A DNA stretch of 64,000 bases from CAVOOW01 sp963697675 (GCA_963697675.1 CAVOOW010000010.1:186001-250000); one strand, 5' to 3'; shown: positions 28,909 through 38,035, counted from the stretch's first letter. Translations and numbers: made by a program. Notes: generated from the letters alone by a model not told the origin.

Positions 28909-29295
28909 TCAGGCGGGCACCAGGGAGCCGATCCCGACGAGCTCGAACCACACGGTCTTTCCGGCGCCCGGATGTCCGTAGACGCCCCAGGTCGTGGCGA
29001 GTCCGTCGAGGATGAGGACGCCCCGGCCGCCGTGCTCGTCCGGATCCCGGGGAACGGGGTTGCACGGTGAGCTGTCGCGGACCTCGGCCCGCAGCACGTC
29101 ATGCTCCAGCGTCAGCTGGACCGCCATCGGGGACCGCGCATGCCGCACGACGTTGGCGACGAGCTCGGTGAGCAGGAGCAAGGCGTCGGCACGGATCTCC
29201 TCATCTGCCCGGGCGCCCATGACGCCGCGCAGCGCGTCCCTGGCCGACGCGGAACTCCGCGGGTCAGGCGCCAGGGTGAACGTCGCAGTTGCCAC
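28909..29295 (-). CDS. anti-sigma factor-type ATP-binding protein (HATPase_c_2)
   Basis: A 128-residue protein from GTG 29295 with the GHKL ATPase boxes of RsbW/SpoIIAB-like serine kinases: the N-box LLLTELVANVVRHA, the G1 region VRDSSPCNPVPRDPDEHGGRGVLILDGLA and the G2 region HPGAGKTVWFEL. These proteins bind sigma factors or STAS antagonists. It lies in a signalling block with two GAF-ANTAR proteins, a WhiB protein and a STAS protein at 31201-31608, its likely partner. Confidence 0.85.
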   Translation of the reverse strand: MATATFTLAPDPRSSASARDALRGVMGARADEEIRADALLLLTELVANVVRHARSPMAVQLTLEHDVLRAEVRDSSPCNPVPRDPDEHGGRGVLILDGLATTWGVYGHPGAGKTVWFELVGIGSLVPA

Positions 29296-29366
29296 GAATG
29301 GAGCATTCCCATGACGGTATGTCTCTATCCGTGGACGGATTGTAATGATTGTCCCAAGGCGGGCCG

Positions 29367-30110
29367 CTAGGTCATCCCGCTGGGGGCATAGGGCGGGTCG
29401 GCCAGGCTCGCGGGGTCATCGAGCGCGGCGTGTGCGACGTCCCCGAGCCGTTGCTTCGTCCGGTGCGCGTGGTCTCGTAGCAGTACGAACGCTTCGTCGA
29501 CACTCACGTTCCTGAACTGGGCGATCGCCCCCTTGGCCTGCTCGATGACGACGCGGCTGTTCAATGCTGACTGAAGCTGCTCGGCGAGGACCTCCCCACG
29601 GCGGATGGCCCGTTCCTGGAGCAGCCCGATGGTCGCCACGTGCGCGAGGGCCTGGGCGACGTGGACCTCCTCGGGCGCCAGCAGCAGGACGTCGGAGGCG
29701 AACACGCCGATGGCGCCGATCACGTCCTGGCGGAGCCGGAGCGGAAAGGCGTGCGCGGAGCGGTAGCCCGCTGCCGCGGCGCGCGGCGCGAAGGTCGGCC
29801 AGCGTCCCATCGCGTCCTGCACGTCGGAGTTGACCACTGGCTGACCGCTCTGAAAGGCGTCCAGGCACGGCCCCTCATTGACCTGCACGTGGAAGAGCTC
29901 GAGCCGATTGACGTCCTCGTTCGACGCGGCCATGAACTGGAGTCGCCCCCGGTGGTCGGCCAGGAACAGCCCGACGTCGGACGCTCCGACGAGCTCGGCG
30001 GTGCGGTTGGTGAGCATCAACAAGAACTCGATGACGTCGTAGTCGTCGATCAGTGTGTCCGCGAACTCCACGAAAACGTCGGCGAGCCGTTCACTGGAAA
30101 CGTTGGTCAT
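29367..30110 (-). CDS. GAF and ANTAR domain protein
   Basis: A 247-residue protein from ATG 30110, with GGAGGAG just upstream. A GAF sensor domain (about residues 15-165, including VNEGPCLDAFQSGQPV and AHAFPLRL) is followed by an ANTAR RNA-binding domain with LNSRVVIEQAKGAIAQFRNV and DEAFVLLRDHAHR. ANTAR proteins act as antiterminators on paired hairpins in nascent RNA. The effector is unknown. A second GAF-ANTAR gene lies 39 bp upstream, so the two may form one unit. Confidence 0.9.
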   Translation of the reverse strand: MTNVSSERLADVFVEFADTLIDDYDVIEFLLMLTNRTAELVGASDVGLFLADHRGRLQFMAASNEDVNRLELFHVQVNEGPCLDAFQSGQPVVNSDVQDAMGRWPTFAPRAAAAGYRSAHAFPLRLRQDVIGAIGVFASDVLLLAPEEVHVAQALAHVATIGLLQERAIRRGEVLAEQLQSALNSRVVIEQAKGAIAQFRNVSVDEAFVLLRDHAHRTKQRLGDVAHAALDDPASLADPPYAPSGMT

Positions 30111-30149
30111 GCGCTCCTCCGAGTCCACGCGGTTCCACGGTGCCTGCGG

Positions 30150-30884
30150 TCAACAATCGTCAGGTGGGTCCCCGTCGAGCCGACGGACCCGGGTCACCAC
30201 GTCCCGGGCCAGCTCGTCGAGGTGTAGGTCGTGCGAATACGCGTAAGCCCTCAATAGTGCCAGTGCCGCGGCGAGGCTGACGCCGACTTGGACCATGACC
30301 ATGCCCTGCGCCTGATGGAGTTGGTAGTGATAGGCCATCGCCTCGTCAAGCCCATCGGCGGCGGCACCGAGTGCCGCGTCCTTCTGCGCGTTGAGCAGCA
30401 ATGTGGTCGCAACGTCGGCGAAGCTCAGTGCGCGGGAGAGCTCCCCGGCGGACAGTGGTCCAGCCTCCCGTCGGTGCAGGTCGAGAACACCCAGCCGGGC
30501 GGCGCCGATCTGCAATGGGAACGCGAAGGCGGCACGTAACCCTTCGTTGTGGGCGGCCGCGGCATACAGCGGCCAGCGCGACATCCCGCCGTCAGCCAGA
30601 TCGGCCTCCAGCACCGGTCGGCGAGAGACGAACGCCTCGAGGCAAGGTCCCTCGCCGAGCGCGAACTCGAGCTCGTCGTAGCGCTCGCTCGAGCCGTCCG
30701 AAGCCGCGGCCAGGCCGCGGACGCCGCCGTCGGTCATCACGCTGAGTCCCGCGCCGGACGCAGGAACCGCCTTGACCGCGGCACCGCACAGGCGGCGCAG
30801 TGCACCGACCATCCCATGCGGGTCTTCGTGGTCGGCAGGCTCGGCGTCGATGAGCGACTGAACCCGGGCCAACCGAGGGTCCAC
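30150..30884 (-). CDS. GAF and ANTAR-like domain protein
   Basis: A 244-residue protein from GTG 30884. The GAF domain includes LEFALGEGPCLEAFVSRRPV and AFAFPLQIGAARLGVLDL. The C-terminal ANTAR-like helices read HQLHQ-like YQLHQAQGMVMVQVGVSL and ALLRAYAYSHDLHLDELA. The EQAKG motif is replaced by HQAQG, so RNA binding may differ. It follows the WhiB gene by 10 bp on the same strand and precedes the other GAF-ANTAR gene, suggesting one operon. Confidence 0.85.
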   Translation of the reverse strand: MDPRLARVQSLIDAEPADHEDPHGMVGALRRLCGAAVKAVPASGAGLSVMTDGGVRGLAAASDGSSERYDELEFALGEGPCLEAFVSRRPVLEADLADGGMSRWPLYAAAAHNEGLRAAFAFPLQIGAARLGVLDLHRREAGPLSAGELSRALSFADVATTLLLNAQKDAALGAAADGLDEAMAYHYQLHQAQGMVMVQVGVSLAAALALLRAYAYSHDLHLDELARDVVTRVRRLDGDPPDDC

Positions 30885-30894
30885 GACAGACCGC

Positions 30895-31170
30895 CTACGG
30901 CTTGGGTCCGGCCATGCTGGTCTGGGGCGTGCGTGCCGCGCGCCGTTTGAGTGCCCGTCGCTCTGCCTCGCTCAGGCCGGCGCAGACTCCGGACTCCTGG
31001 CCGATGGGTTCGCTACGCAGGGCCCACTCCAGGCAGGGTTCCTGCACAGGGCAGGTGCTGCACACCGCCTTGGCCCGCCGGAGCTGAGCGAGCGCCCGGT
31101 CCGTCGTCCCGATGGGGAAGAACAGCTCGGGATCCTGGCTCCGGCACGCGGCTCCGTTACGCCAGTCCAT
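30895..31170 (-). CDS. WhiB-family iron-sulfur regulator
   Basis: A 91-residue protein with cysteines 9, 37, 40 and 46 (C-x27-C-x2-C-x5-C), the WhiB arrangement that holds a 4Fe-4S cluster. The turn usually written GVWGG is here GVCAG, placing an extra cysteine at 63 and removing the tryptophan. A basic tail (ALKRRAARTPQ) follows. WhiB proteins respond to redox state or nitric oxide and partner the principal sigma factor. It is the first gene of a WhiB-GAF-ANTAR run. Confidence 0.9.
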   Translation of the reverse strand: MDWRNGAACRSQDPELFFPIGTTDRALAQLRRAKAVCSTCPVQEPCLEWALRSEPIGQESGVCAGLSEAERRALKRRAARTPQTSMAGPKP

Positions 31171-31200
31171 GGTGACCCCCGACAGGGTTACCGCGCCTGT

Positions 31201-31608
31201 TCATGCCGACGCCCACCGTTCGCTGTTCCGTCCGGTCGTAGCGTCGCCGTCGTCGCCCGGCCACTGGCGGGGCAGATCTGCGCGGACGGTCGCGAACTCG
31301 TCCAGGCGGGCGAGGCGGATCATCCGGCGAGCCACGGCCGTCGGCCGACACAGCACCAGCGGTCGGCGGGCGTGGCCGTCATTGGCCAGGTCCGCGAGGA
31401 ACCACAACAAGGTCGAGCCCATGTACGTGGTGTCGCCGAGGTCGACGTAGACAGTGCTGCCCTGGGCAGCGACGAGCTGCCGAGCGGCGAGGCCGAGCTG
31501 AACGGTGTCCGACTGGTCGACGTCGCCGACGATCCGGACGAAGTCGACCGAACTGTCTGGAGCTGTCCTGATGGACAGTCTCATGTGTTCGAGTGAGGGA
31601 AATGCCAT
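31201..31608 (-). CDS. STAS-domain anti-sigma factor antagonist
   Basis: About 135 residues from ATG 31608; ATG 31584 (MRLSIRTAP) is an alternative start and neither has a clear ribosome-binding site. The STAS fold is seen in VRIVGDVDQSDTVQLGLAARQLV, VYVDLGDTTYMGSTLLWFLADL and the closing PLVLCRPTAVARRMIRLARL. The Ser/Thr residues in TTYMGST are at the usual phosphorylation turn. It may pair with the HATPase_c_2 protein at 28909-29295 in a partner-switching pathway. Confidence 0.78.
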   Translation of the reverse strand: MAFPSLEHMRLSIRTAPDSSVDFVRIVGDVDQSDTVQLGLAARQLVAAQGSTVYVDLGDTTYMGSTLLWFLADLANDGHARRPLVLCRPTAVARRMIRLARLDEFATVRADLPRQWPGDDGDATTGRNSERWASA

Positions 31609-31789
31609 GGCGGCCGACTCTCCGGTGTCCCTGGGACTACACCGGGGTCCGGGGCGCCAACTCGCGCTGGGTTGTTTTGCCAGACTACTCCCGATCTGTC
31701 GTGGCAAACGGCATCGACTGTAAATTTGTTCGTGACCTGATCTTCTCCGCAGGCTGCTCGCACGCCTCGAGGCGTGCAAGGTGGATCGC

Positions 31790-32134
31790 ATGACCACGGT
31801 CGAGAGTGTGCGGCGACTCGCGGAGACCCTGCCGCGCAGCTACGAGGTGCTGGTTCGCGACCGGGTCAAGTTCCGGGTCGGCCAGATCGTCTACCTGGCG
31901 TTCTCCCGGGACGAGGAAACGATGGGCTTCGCATTCCCCAAGGAGGAGCGAGACGCGCTCGTCGCTGCCGAGCCGACGAAGTTCTTGATGCCGGACCCTT
32001 CCGACCTGCGCTTCAACTGGGTGGTCGTGCGGCTCGCCGCCATCGATGACACCGAGATGCGGGAGCTTGTCATCGATGCCTGGAAGATGGTCGTCCCGAA
32101 GAAGGTCGCCGCGGCCCACCTTGCGGAGTCCTAG
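31790..32134 (+). CDS. MmcQ/YjbR family protein
   Basis: A 114-residue protein of the MmcQ/YjbR-like DNA-binding fold: SVRRLAETLPRSYEVLVRDR, KFRVGQIVYLAFS, MGFAFPKEERDALV and VIDAWKMVVPKKV. ATG 31790 is preceded by AAGG. The family is conserved, with unclear function. The stop codons of this gene and the following minus-strand methyltransferase overlap tail to tail. Confidence 0.8.
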   Translation: MTTVESVRRLAETLPRSYEVLVRDRVKFRVGQIVYLAFSRDEETMGFAFPKEERDALVAAEPTKFLMPDPSDLRFNWVVVRLAAIDDTEMRELVIDAWKMVVPKKVAAAHLAES

Positions 32135-32979
32135 TCCGAGGTGCTGTGTTCTATTTGCGCGGCCCGCCGAGTCCACACCTGGAAGACGCGCGGTGAGCCG
32201 CACAGGCTGTGTGTGTCAGCACCGAACTCGGCGAGACTGTCCTGAGCCTCGCGGAGCTGCTCCGCCGTCGCGACCCCCTCCGCAACGATCGCCTCGGCTG
32301 TTGCCTCGACCGTGGAGTGGGGAAGCATCTTGGCCTCGCCCGTCCGATGGACGTTCTGCACCACCCCAACAGAGGGCTCGGGTATGCCGGCATCGGTGAA
32401 ATAGCGGTGCAATTTACGGCCCATCAGCGGATCGCCACCATGTCGTTCCAGCACTCGCTGGTAGGCCTCGACCCAGAACGCGAAGCCGTCGTGTGGCGGG
32501 TCGCAGAACGACCCCTCGAAGTCGGCGTCCTCCACGACGAGAACACCGCCGACCCTGACCGCCGCCCACATCGCACGCAGCACGTCGACCGGCCGGCTGA
32601 GGTGCTGCAGCACGAAACGTGCGTAGACCAGGTCGTAGGCGTCTGACTCGGCGAACTCATAGACGTTCATCTGGCGGAACTCGACGTTGAGCAGGCCCTG
32701 CGCCGCGGCGGCCCGTCGGGCTAGTCGTAGCTTGACCATGTCCATGTCGACGCCGGTCACCGACCCGTCCGGGCCGACCCGCTCGGCCATCTCGAACGTG
32801 ACGTCGCCGCTGCCACAGCCCAGGTCCAGGCATCGCATGCCAGGACCCAGTTGCACGCGGTCGAACAGTGCGGACGTGGTCGGCTGCCAGCTCCGGGCCA
32901 GCACGGTCAGCCGCTCGTACCCGAGCTGGCCGCCACGGATGACGTACTGCTCGGCGGGTGGACCGTCGGCCCGGCTCAT
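32131..32979 (-). CDS. class I SAM-dependent methyltransferase
   Basis: A 282-residue protein with the SAM-binding glycine motif LDLGCGSGDVTFEMA, the acidic VTGVDMDMVKL and the post-loop DLVYARFVLQHLSRPVDVL, then GGVLVVEDADF. The C-terminal half (FWVEAYQRVLERHGGDPLMGRKLHR) resembles UbiE/small-molecule methyltransferases. The substrate is not recognisable and no biosynthetic cluster surrounds it. Confidence 0.85.
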   Translation of the reverse strand: MSRADGPPAEQYVIRGGQLGYERLTVLARSWQPTTSALFDRVQLGPGMRCLDLGCGSGDVTFEMAERVGPDGSVTGVDMDMVKLRLARRAAAAQGLLNVEFRQMNVYEFAESDAYDLVYARFVLQHLSRPVDVLRAMWAAVRVGGVLVVEDADFEGSFCDPPHDGFAFWVEAYQRVLERHGGDPLMGRKLHRYFTDAGIPEPSVGVVQNVHRTGEAKMLPHSTVEATAEAIVAEGVATAEQLREAQDSLAEFGADTHSLCGSPRVFQVWTRRAAQIEHSTSD

Positions 32980-33123
32980 GCGCGTGCCTCCACTCGCTCA
33001 TCATGCCCGTACGCCCCGGCCGACCTGTGCGCTTTCCCGACTCTGCTTGCGCGAAGATAGGACGGTGGGACCGGGACGCGATGAGCTGCAGCACCGCCCC
33101 GTCGTCAAAGCCAAAGCGCACTG

Positions 33124-33888
33124 ATGGCTGATCTCAGCCTGACGACCTGGTTGCTCTTTGCGCTCGCTGCGTTGATCGTCGGACTCGCCAAGACGTCGAT
33201 CGGCGGGCTGGCGACTCTCGCGGTCGTCATCTTCGCCAGCCAGCTGCCGGCGCGCGAGTCCACCGGGGCGCTGTTGCCGCTGCTGATGGTCGGCGACGTG
33301 CTCGCGGTGGTTGCCTACCGGCGTCATGCCAACTGGCGCCTGCTCGCCCGACTGTTCCCGTGGTTGGCCGTCGGTGTCCTGGTGGGAGTTGTGTTCGTCG
33401 CACGAGTTGACGACAGCGTCATGCGACGCACGATCGGGCTTGTGCTCCTGGTGCTCGTCGCAGTGCAGCTGCTCAGTCGGCATGGCCGGGCCAGTGCTTG
33501 GCGCACCGATCCCAACGCCATCCGCCGGACGCGCGTACAGCAGATTGCCACGGCATCGGTGGGCGTCTGCGCGGGCTTCGTCACCATGGTCGCCAATGCG
33601 GCCGGCCCTGTGACGACCATCTACTTCCTGATGGCCGGCCTGAGCATGCTCGAGTTCCTCGGCACGGGTGCCTGGCTGTTCCTCGTCGTCAACCTGTTCA
33701 AGCTGCCGTTCAGCATCGGGCTCGGTCTCGTCAGCGCGTCGTCGCTGGGCACCGACGTGCTGCTGGCGCCGTTCGTGTTGCTCGGCGCGGGGCTCGGCTT
33801 TCTGCTCGTGCGGCGCATCAACCAGGACCAGTTCGAGTGGCTGGTTCTTGTGCTCGCCGGCGTCTCGGCTGTGCCGCTCGTTCTGTGA
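33124..33888 (+). CDS. sulfite exporter TauE/SafE family permease
   Basis: A 254-residue membrane protein with about seven to eight hydrophobic segments, and the TauE/SafE repeats LIVGLAKTSIGGLATLAVV and AGFVTMVANAAGPVTTIYFL. These export sulfite, sulfonates or related organic anions. It lies next to the pca genes but transcribes towards pcaC, so any role in exporting aromatic intermediates is only possible. Intact. Confidence 0.85.
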   Translation: MADLSLTTWLLFALAALIVGLAKTSIGGLATLAVVIFASQLPARESTGALLPLLMVGDVLAVVAYRRHANWRLLARLFPWLAVGVLVGVVFVARVDDSVMRRTIGLVLLVLVAVQLLSRHGRASAWRTDPNAIRRTRVQQIATASVGVCAGFVTMVANAAGPVTTIYFLMAGLSMLEFLGTGAWLFLVVNLFKLPFSIGLGLVSASSLGTDVLLAPFVLLGAGLGFLLVRRINQDQFEWLVLVLAGVSAVPLVL

Positions 33889-33900
33889 CGGGTGCCGGGA

Positions 33901-34290
33901 TCAGGAGCCGGGTTCCTCGTCGAAGACGGACTGAGCGACGGCGAAGGCGGTGTTGGCGGCGGGCGCGCCCGCATAGACGGCGGTGTGCAGCAGCACCTCG
34001 GCGATCTGCTCGCGAGTCACACCGTTGCGCAGGGCGGCGCGGACGTGCAGCGCGATCTCTCCCTCGGCCCGCAGCGTGGTCAGCACCGCAAGGGTGATGC
34101 AGGACCTGGTGTGCCGGTCGAGACCCTCGCGCGCCCACACGTCGCCCCAGGCATAGCGGGTGATGAAGTCCTGGAACGGTGCGGTGAACTCCGTGGTCGC
34201 GGCGACAGCCCGGTCGACATGTGCGTCGCCGAGCACGGCCCGACGCACCGACATGCCGGTCGCGCGGCGGGTGTCGTCCGACTCGTTCAT
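33901..34290 (-). CDS. pcaC: 4-carboxymuconolactone decarboxylase
   Basis: 129 residues from ATG 34290, with GGAGG upstream. The CMD fold shows FITRYAWGDVWAREGLDRHTRSCITLAVL and the active-site EIALHVRAALRNGVTREQIAEVLLH. It converts 4-carboxymuconolactone to beta-ketoadipate enol-lactone. The start overlaps the pcaB stop by ATGA, placing it last in a pobA-pcaH-pcaG-pcaB-pcaC run. In many actinobacteria pcaC is fused to pcaD; no pcaD is seen here. Confidence 0.88.
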   Translation of the reverse strand: MNESDDTRRATGMSVRRAVLGDAHVDRAVAATTEFTAPFQDFITRYAWGDVWAREGLDRHTRSCITLAVLTTLRAEGEIALHVRAALRNGVTREQIAEVLLHTAVYAGAPAANTAFAVAQSVFDEEPGS

Positions 34291-35516
34291 GACGTTCCTC
34301 CATGGTCTTGCTGCGCGTGGTCCTGCTCGGCGTGGAGCTGCACGGCGCGGTCCACGAACAAGCCCGCGGAACCGGGGCCCGCGTCTCCGCCGGCAGCGAC
34401 GAGGTCGTCGACGTGCGCGCGCATCCGCTCGCGGTCGACACGCAGGCCGTCGACGGTGGCGGCGGTGTGCCGTGCGGTGCCGCCGACGAGGCGCAGCATG
34501 TCGGTCAGCGTGCCCCACTCGGCCTGCCAGCGGCCGGTCGCGCGCTGCAGCTCCTGCGGCATGCCGGCCAGCACGGTCGCGACCAGCCCTGGCACGCGGT
34601 GAGCACAAGCGATTGCGAGTACGGCGGCCGCCGGGTTGCGCTTGTGCCCCATGGCCGAGGAACCGCCGGGGTGTGCCACAGCGACCTCACCGACCTCGGT
34701 CGCGGACAACAGCACGATGTCCTGCGCAACGGCCGCGAGCTCGCCCGCCAGGATGCCTGCTGCGGCTGCCAGCTCGGCGACCCGCCCGCGCGAGGTGTGC
34801 CACGGCACGACCGGCACCGCGAGGTGCAGCTCGCGGGCCACCTCCGCGACCAGGTCTGCCGCTGCATCTCCGGCGGGTGCGAGCGTTCCGACCGCACCAC
34901 CCAGCTGAACGGCGCATCGGTCACGCAGGAACCGCTCGACACCGGCGATTGCGTCGTCGACGGCCACGAGGCGGCCGGCGCACTGCGCGCCGAACGTGGT
35001 GACGGCGCCGTGCTGCAGCAGGGTGCGCCCTGCCTGCACGGTGTCGCGGTGCTCGACCGCCAGCGCGGCCAATGTCGAGGCGACAGCGCGGGCATCGCCG
35101 AGCGCAGCGTGGAGTGCATGTCGGGCGACGAGCATGGTCGCGGTGTCGACGATGTCCTGGCTCGTGGCGACCAGGTGAACGTGCTGCTGCACGTCCGGCG
35201 CGACCAGCGCGCGCAGCTGGCGCACGAGCTCGACCACCGGCGTGGCGTCAGTGGCCACCCCTCTGGCGATCGCCGCGACGTCGTACAACTCGACGTGGCA
35301 CGCGGCGGCGATCTGCGTTGCCGCAGCCTCCGGCAGCAGGCCGACCCGCGCCCCGCCCGCCGCCAGCGCAGCCTCGACGTCGAGCATGGCCTGCACCCAT
35401 GAGCTGTCCGAGGTCGCGGCGCAGACGGCGACACTGCCGAAGGCCGCTTCGAACAGGCCCGGCACGTCCGGCCATGCCTGGGCAGGCTCAGAGGTCGAAG
35501 AAGACAGTCTCGCCAT
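34287..35516 (-). CDS. pcaB: 3-carboxy-cis,cis-muconate cycloisomerase
   Basis: About 409 residues from ATG 35516, overlapping the end of pcaG by 29 bp; GTG 35465, after the pcaG stop, is an alternative. It belongs to the fumarase/aspartase superfamily, with the signature GGSSAMGHKRNPAAAVLAIA near residue 275 and SQDIVDTATMLVARHAL earlier. It cycloisomerises 3-carboxymuconate to the muconolactone. No internal frameshift is seen. The end overlaps the pcaC start, so translation is coupled. Confidence 0.88.
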   Translation of the reverse strand: MARLSSSTSEPAQAWPDVPGLFEAAFGSVAVCAATSDSSWVQAMLDVEAALAAGGARVGLLPEAAATQIAAACHVELYDVAAIARGVATDATPVVELVRQLRALVAPDVQQHVHLVATSQDIVDTATMLVARHALHAALGDARAVASTLAALAVEHRDTVQAGRTLLQHGAVTTFGAQCAGRLVAVDDAIAGVERFLRDRCAVQLGGAVGTLAPAGDAAADLVAEVARELHLAVPVVPWHTSRGRVAELAAAAGILAGELAAVAQDIVLLSATEVGEVAVAHPGGSSAMGHKRNPAAAVLAIACAHRVPGLVATVLAGMPQELQRATGRWQAEWGTLTDMLRLVGGTARHTAATVDGLRVDRERMRAHVDDLVAAGGDAGPGSAGLFVDRAVQLHAEQDHAQQDHGGTS

Positions 35517-36048
35517 CTCCCTGCAGTCGGACGTCGAAGTGGTAGCCGTCATCGGTGCGTTGCGCGATGAGCGTCCCACGACGGTGCTCCGGGACGGTGG
35601 ATCAGCACGGGATCGGCTGCGTTCGCGTCGGCCTCGTCGGAGAAGTAGAGCCGGGTGACCACCCGGTCCAGCAGCCCGCGCGCGAAGACCGACACGTCGA
35701 TGTGCGGCGCCTGCGGCGCGCCGTCGGCCGCCGGCACGACACCGGGCTTCACGGTGCGGATGGCCCAGTCGCCGTCCGGCCCCGTCGCGGACCGGCCGAA
35801 GCCGCGGAAGCCGGCGGCGCCTCCAGCGCCCCACGCGGGTCGTCCGGATGGTCGAACCGGCCGTCGGCGTCGGCCTGCCAGGTCTCGACCATGGCGTCCG
35901 GCAGTGGCTCGCCCGCACCGTCGAAGATCCGACCGCGCAACCACACCGCCCCGGTGGTGCCCTCGCGCACCGCGTCTGCACCGTCGGACCAGTCGAGGGC
36001 GATGTGCAGGAACGGACCGACGGTCTGTGAAGGGGTGAGTGGAATCAC
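35488..36048 (-). CDS. pcaG: protocatechuate 3,4-dioxygenase alpha subunit (two frameshifts)
   Basis: The start is GTG 36048, overlapping the pcaH stop (GTGA). The N-terminus reads IPLTPSQTVGPFLHIALDW, then DAMVETWQADADGRFDHP. Frames change near 35830 (resuming FRGFGRSATGPDGDWAIRTVKPG and APHIDVSVFARGLLDRVVTRLYF) and again near 35595, after which it ends YHFDVRLQGDGETVFFDL with TGA at 35488-35490. The order of these motifs is that of the alpha subunit, which forms the dioxygenase with PcaH. About 187 residues restored. The indels may be sequence errors. Confidence 0.85.
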
Positions 36049-36790
36049 GATTCGGCGTCCGGGTCCTCGAACGGCGTCGCGCCCGAGCCGCGCAGCACGA
36101 GGTCGAAGACGAAGCCGAGCGCCCACGTCGGTCGGGTCGTGTCCAGGTCGAAGCGACTCACCAGTCGTTGTCTCGCCGAGGCGTCGGGGATCGAGTTGAA
36201 GATCGGATCGTGCGCGAACAGCGGGTCGTCCGGGAAGTACATCTGCGTCACGAGACGCTGGGTGAATGCCCGGCCGAACAACGAGAAATGGATGTGTGCG
36301 GGACGCCACGCGTTGTCGTGGTTGCCCCATGGATACGCACCCGGCTTGATCGTGGTGAAGCGATAGCGACCCTCGCGTCGGTCAGCACCCGGCCGAGACC
36401 CGTGAAGTTCGGGTCGAGTGGAGCCGGCCATTGGTCGGCAGCATGCCGATAGCGTCCGGCGGCGTTCGCCTGCCAGACCTCGACGAGCGCGTCAGGCACG
36501 GCGCGTCCGTCGCTGTCGAGCACGCGACCGCTCACGATGATGCGTTGCCCGAGGGCTTCTCCCTCGTGGCCGACCGTCAGGTCGTTGTCCGTCGGGCGCA
36601 CCCGCTCGGCGCCGAGCAGCGGACCAGTCACCTCGGTGAGGTTGTGGGGCAGCAGCACCAGCGGCTGCGACGGCGCTCGCAGTGAGGTGGAGCGATATCC
36701 CGGGAAGTCCAGCGGCGGGTGCAGCCCGCGAGGCCGCTCGTAGACCGGCAGCGGTGGCGTCCCCGGTGTCCCCCTTATCGGCTCAGCCAT
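36045..36790 (-). CDS. pcaH: protocatechuate 3,4-dioxygenase beta subunit (frameshifted)
   Basis: The beta subunit carries the non-haem iron. The first frame from ATG 36790 includes LVLLPHNLTEVTGP, IIVSGRVLDSDGRAVPDALVEVWQANAAGRY and GLGRVLTDAR. A frameshift near 36380 precedes EGRYRFTTIKPGAYPWGNHD and the iron-ligand region NAWRPAHIHFSLFG, where two histidines and the earlier Tyr of AYPWG coordinate iron. About 248 residues restored. The start overlaps the pobA stop by 8 bp. It opens the ring of protocatechuate produced by PobA. Confidence 0.88.
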
Positions 36791-37992
36791 CGAAGGCCCA
36801 CGGGGTGACCAGCGGGAGGCCGACGTAGTTCTCCGCCAACGACATCGCAGCGGCTCTCGAGGACGTCACGTAGTCGAGGTGAGCAAGCTGCAGCCGCCTC
36901 TCGAACGGATCCTGGTCCTGCGGCCGGTGCAGCAGCGCGGTCATGAACCAGGAGAACTGCTCGGCCCGCCAGACGCGTCGCAGGCAGTTCGCGGTGTATG
37001 CATCCAGCTGCTCGGCGCTTCCCGTCGCGTAGAAGGCGCCGATCGCATGGCTCAGTACGCAGGCGTCGGCGATCGCGAGGTTCATTCCCTTGGCACCGGT
37101 GGGCGGCACGATGTGGGCGGCATCACCGACGAGGAACAGCCGTCCTGACTGCATGGGTTCGGCGACGAAGCTGCGCATCGGCGTCACGCCCTTGTCGAAG
37201 ATCTCGCCGATCTCCAGCTCGAAGCCGTCGCCGTCGTGCAGTCGGGTGCCGAGCTCCTGCCAGATGCGCTCGTCCGGCCAGCGGTCGATGTCCTCGTCCG
37301 GAGCGACCTGGAGGTACTGCCGGGTGACGTCCGGCCCTCGCATGCTGTGCAGGGCGAACCCGTTGTCGTGGCTCGCGTAGACGAGTTCCTTCGACGATGG
37401 GTGGGTGCGCGCGAGGATGCCGAGCCACGCGAAGGGATAGGTGTGCTCGAAGAAGGTCAAGGCCTTCTCGATGGTCGGACGGCAGACACCGTGGAAGCCG
37501 TCGCAGCCGGCCACCACGTCGGCCTCCAGGGTCTGCGCCAGTCCCTCCGGCGGTGAACTGCACGCGAGGGTGAGAGCTGTCGATGTCGGTCGCCTGGACC
37601 CGTTCGACGTCGAAGTGCAGCGGCAGGCCAGTCTCGAGCCGGGCTGCGATGAGATCCTTCACGACCTCCTGCTGCCCGTAGACCGTGATGGCCGAGCCGG
37701 TCAGGTCGGCGAAGTCGATGCGGTGCGAGTGGCCACGGAAGCGCAGCGCGATGCCCTCATGGGTCAGGCCCTCAGCAGCGAGGCGCTTGCCGAGGCCGAT
37801 CTCGTGCATCAGGTCGACGGTGGGCTGCTCCAGCACGCCCGCCCGCACGCGGTGCTCGACGTAGTCCCGGCTCCTGGTCTCGATGACGATCGATTCGATG
37901 CCCTGAAGGTGCAGCAGGTGGCTCAGCATCAACCCTGCCGGCCCAGCTCCCACGATCGCCACCTGTGTGCGGACGGTATGTGATCGCTGCAC
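36783..37992 (-). CDS. pobA: 4-hydroxybenzoate 3-monooxygenase (frameshifted)
   Basis: An FAD-dependent hydroxylase that makes protocatechuate from 4-hydroxybenzoate. The first frame from ATG 37992 has the dinucleotide fold VAIVGAGPAGLMLSHLL and VEHRVRAGVLEQPTVDLM. A frameshift near 37540 separates it from the rest, which resumes VVAGCDGFHGVCRPTIE and contains FLVGDAAHIVPPTGAKGMNL, the FAD motif typical of PobA. About 403 residues restored. It is first in the pobA-pcaHGBC operon and is divergent from the aldehyde dehydrogenase at 38120. Confidence 0.9.
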
Positions 37993-38035
37993 GACGCGAC
38001 CTTAACGCGCCACCGAGCCGACCATGACGCAACGC

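Noticed and set aside
29311..29370. 19-codon frame with several cysteines upstream of the anti-sigma ATPase
   Set aside because: Too short, no ribosome-binding site, and it overlaps the end of the GAF-ANTAR gene; it most likely reflects promoter DNA.
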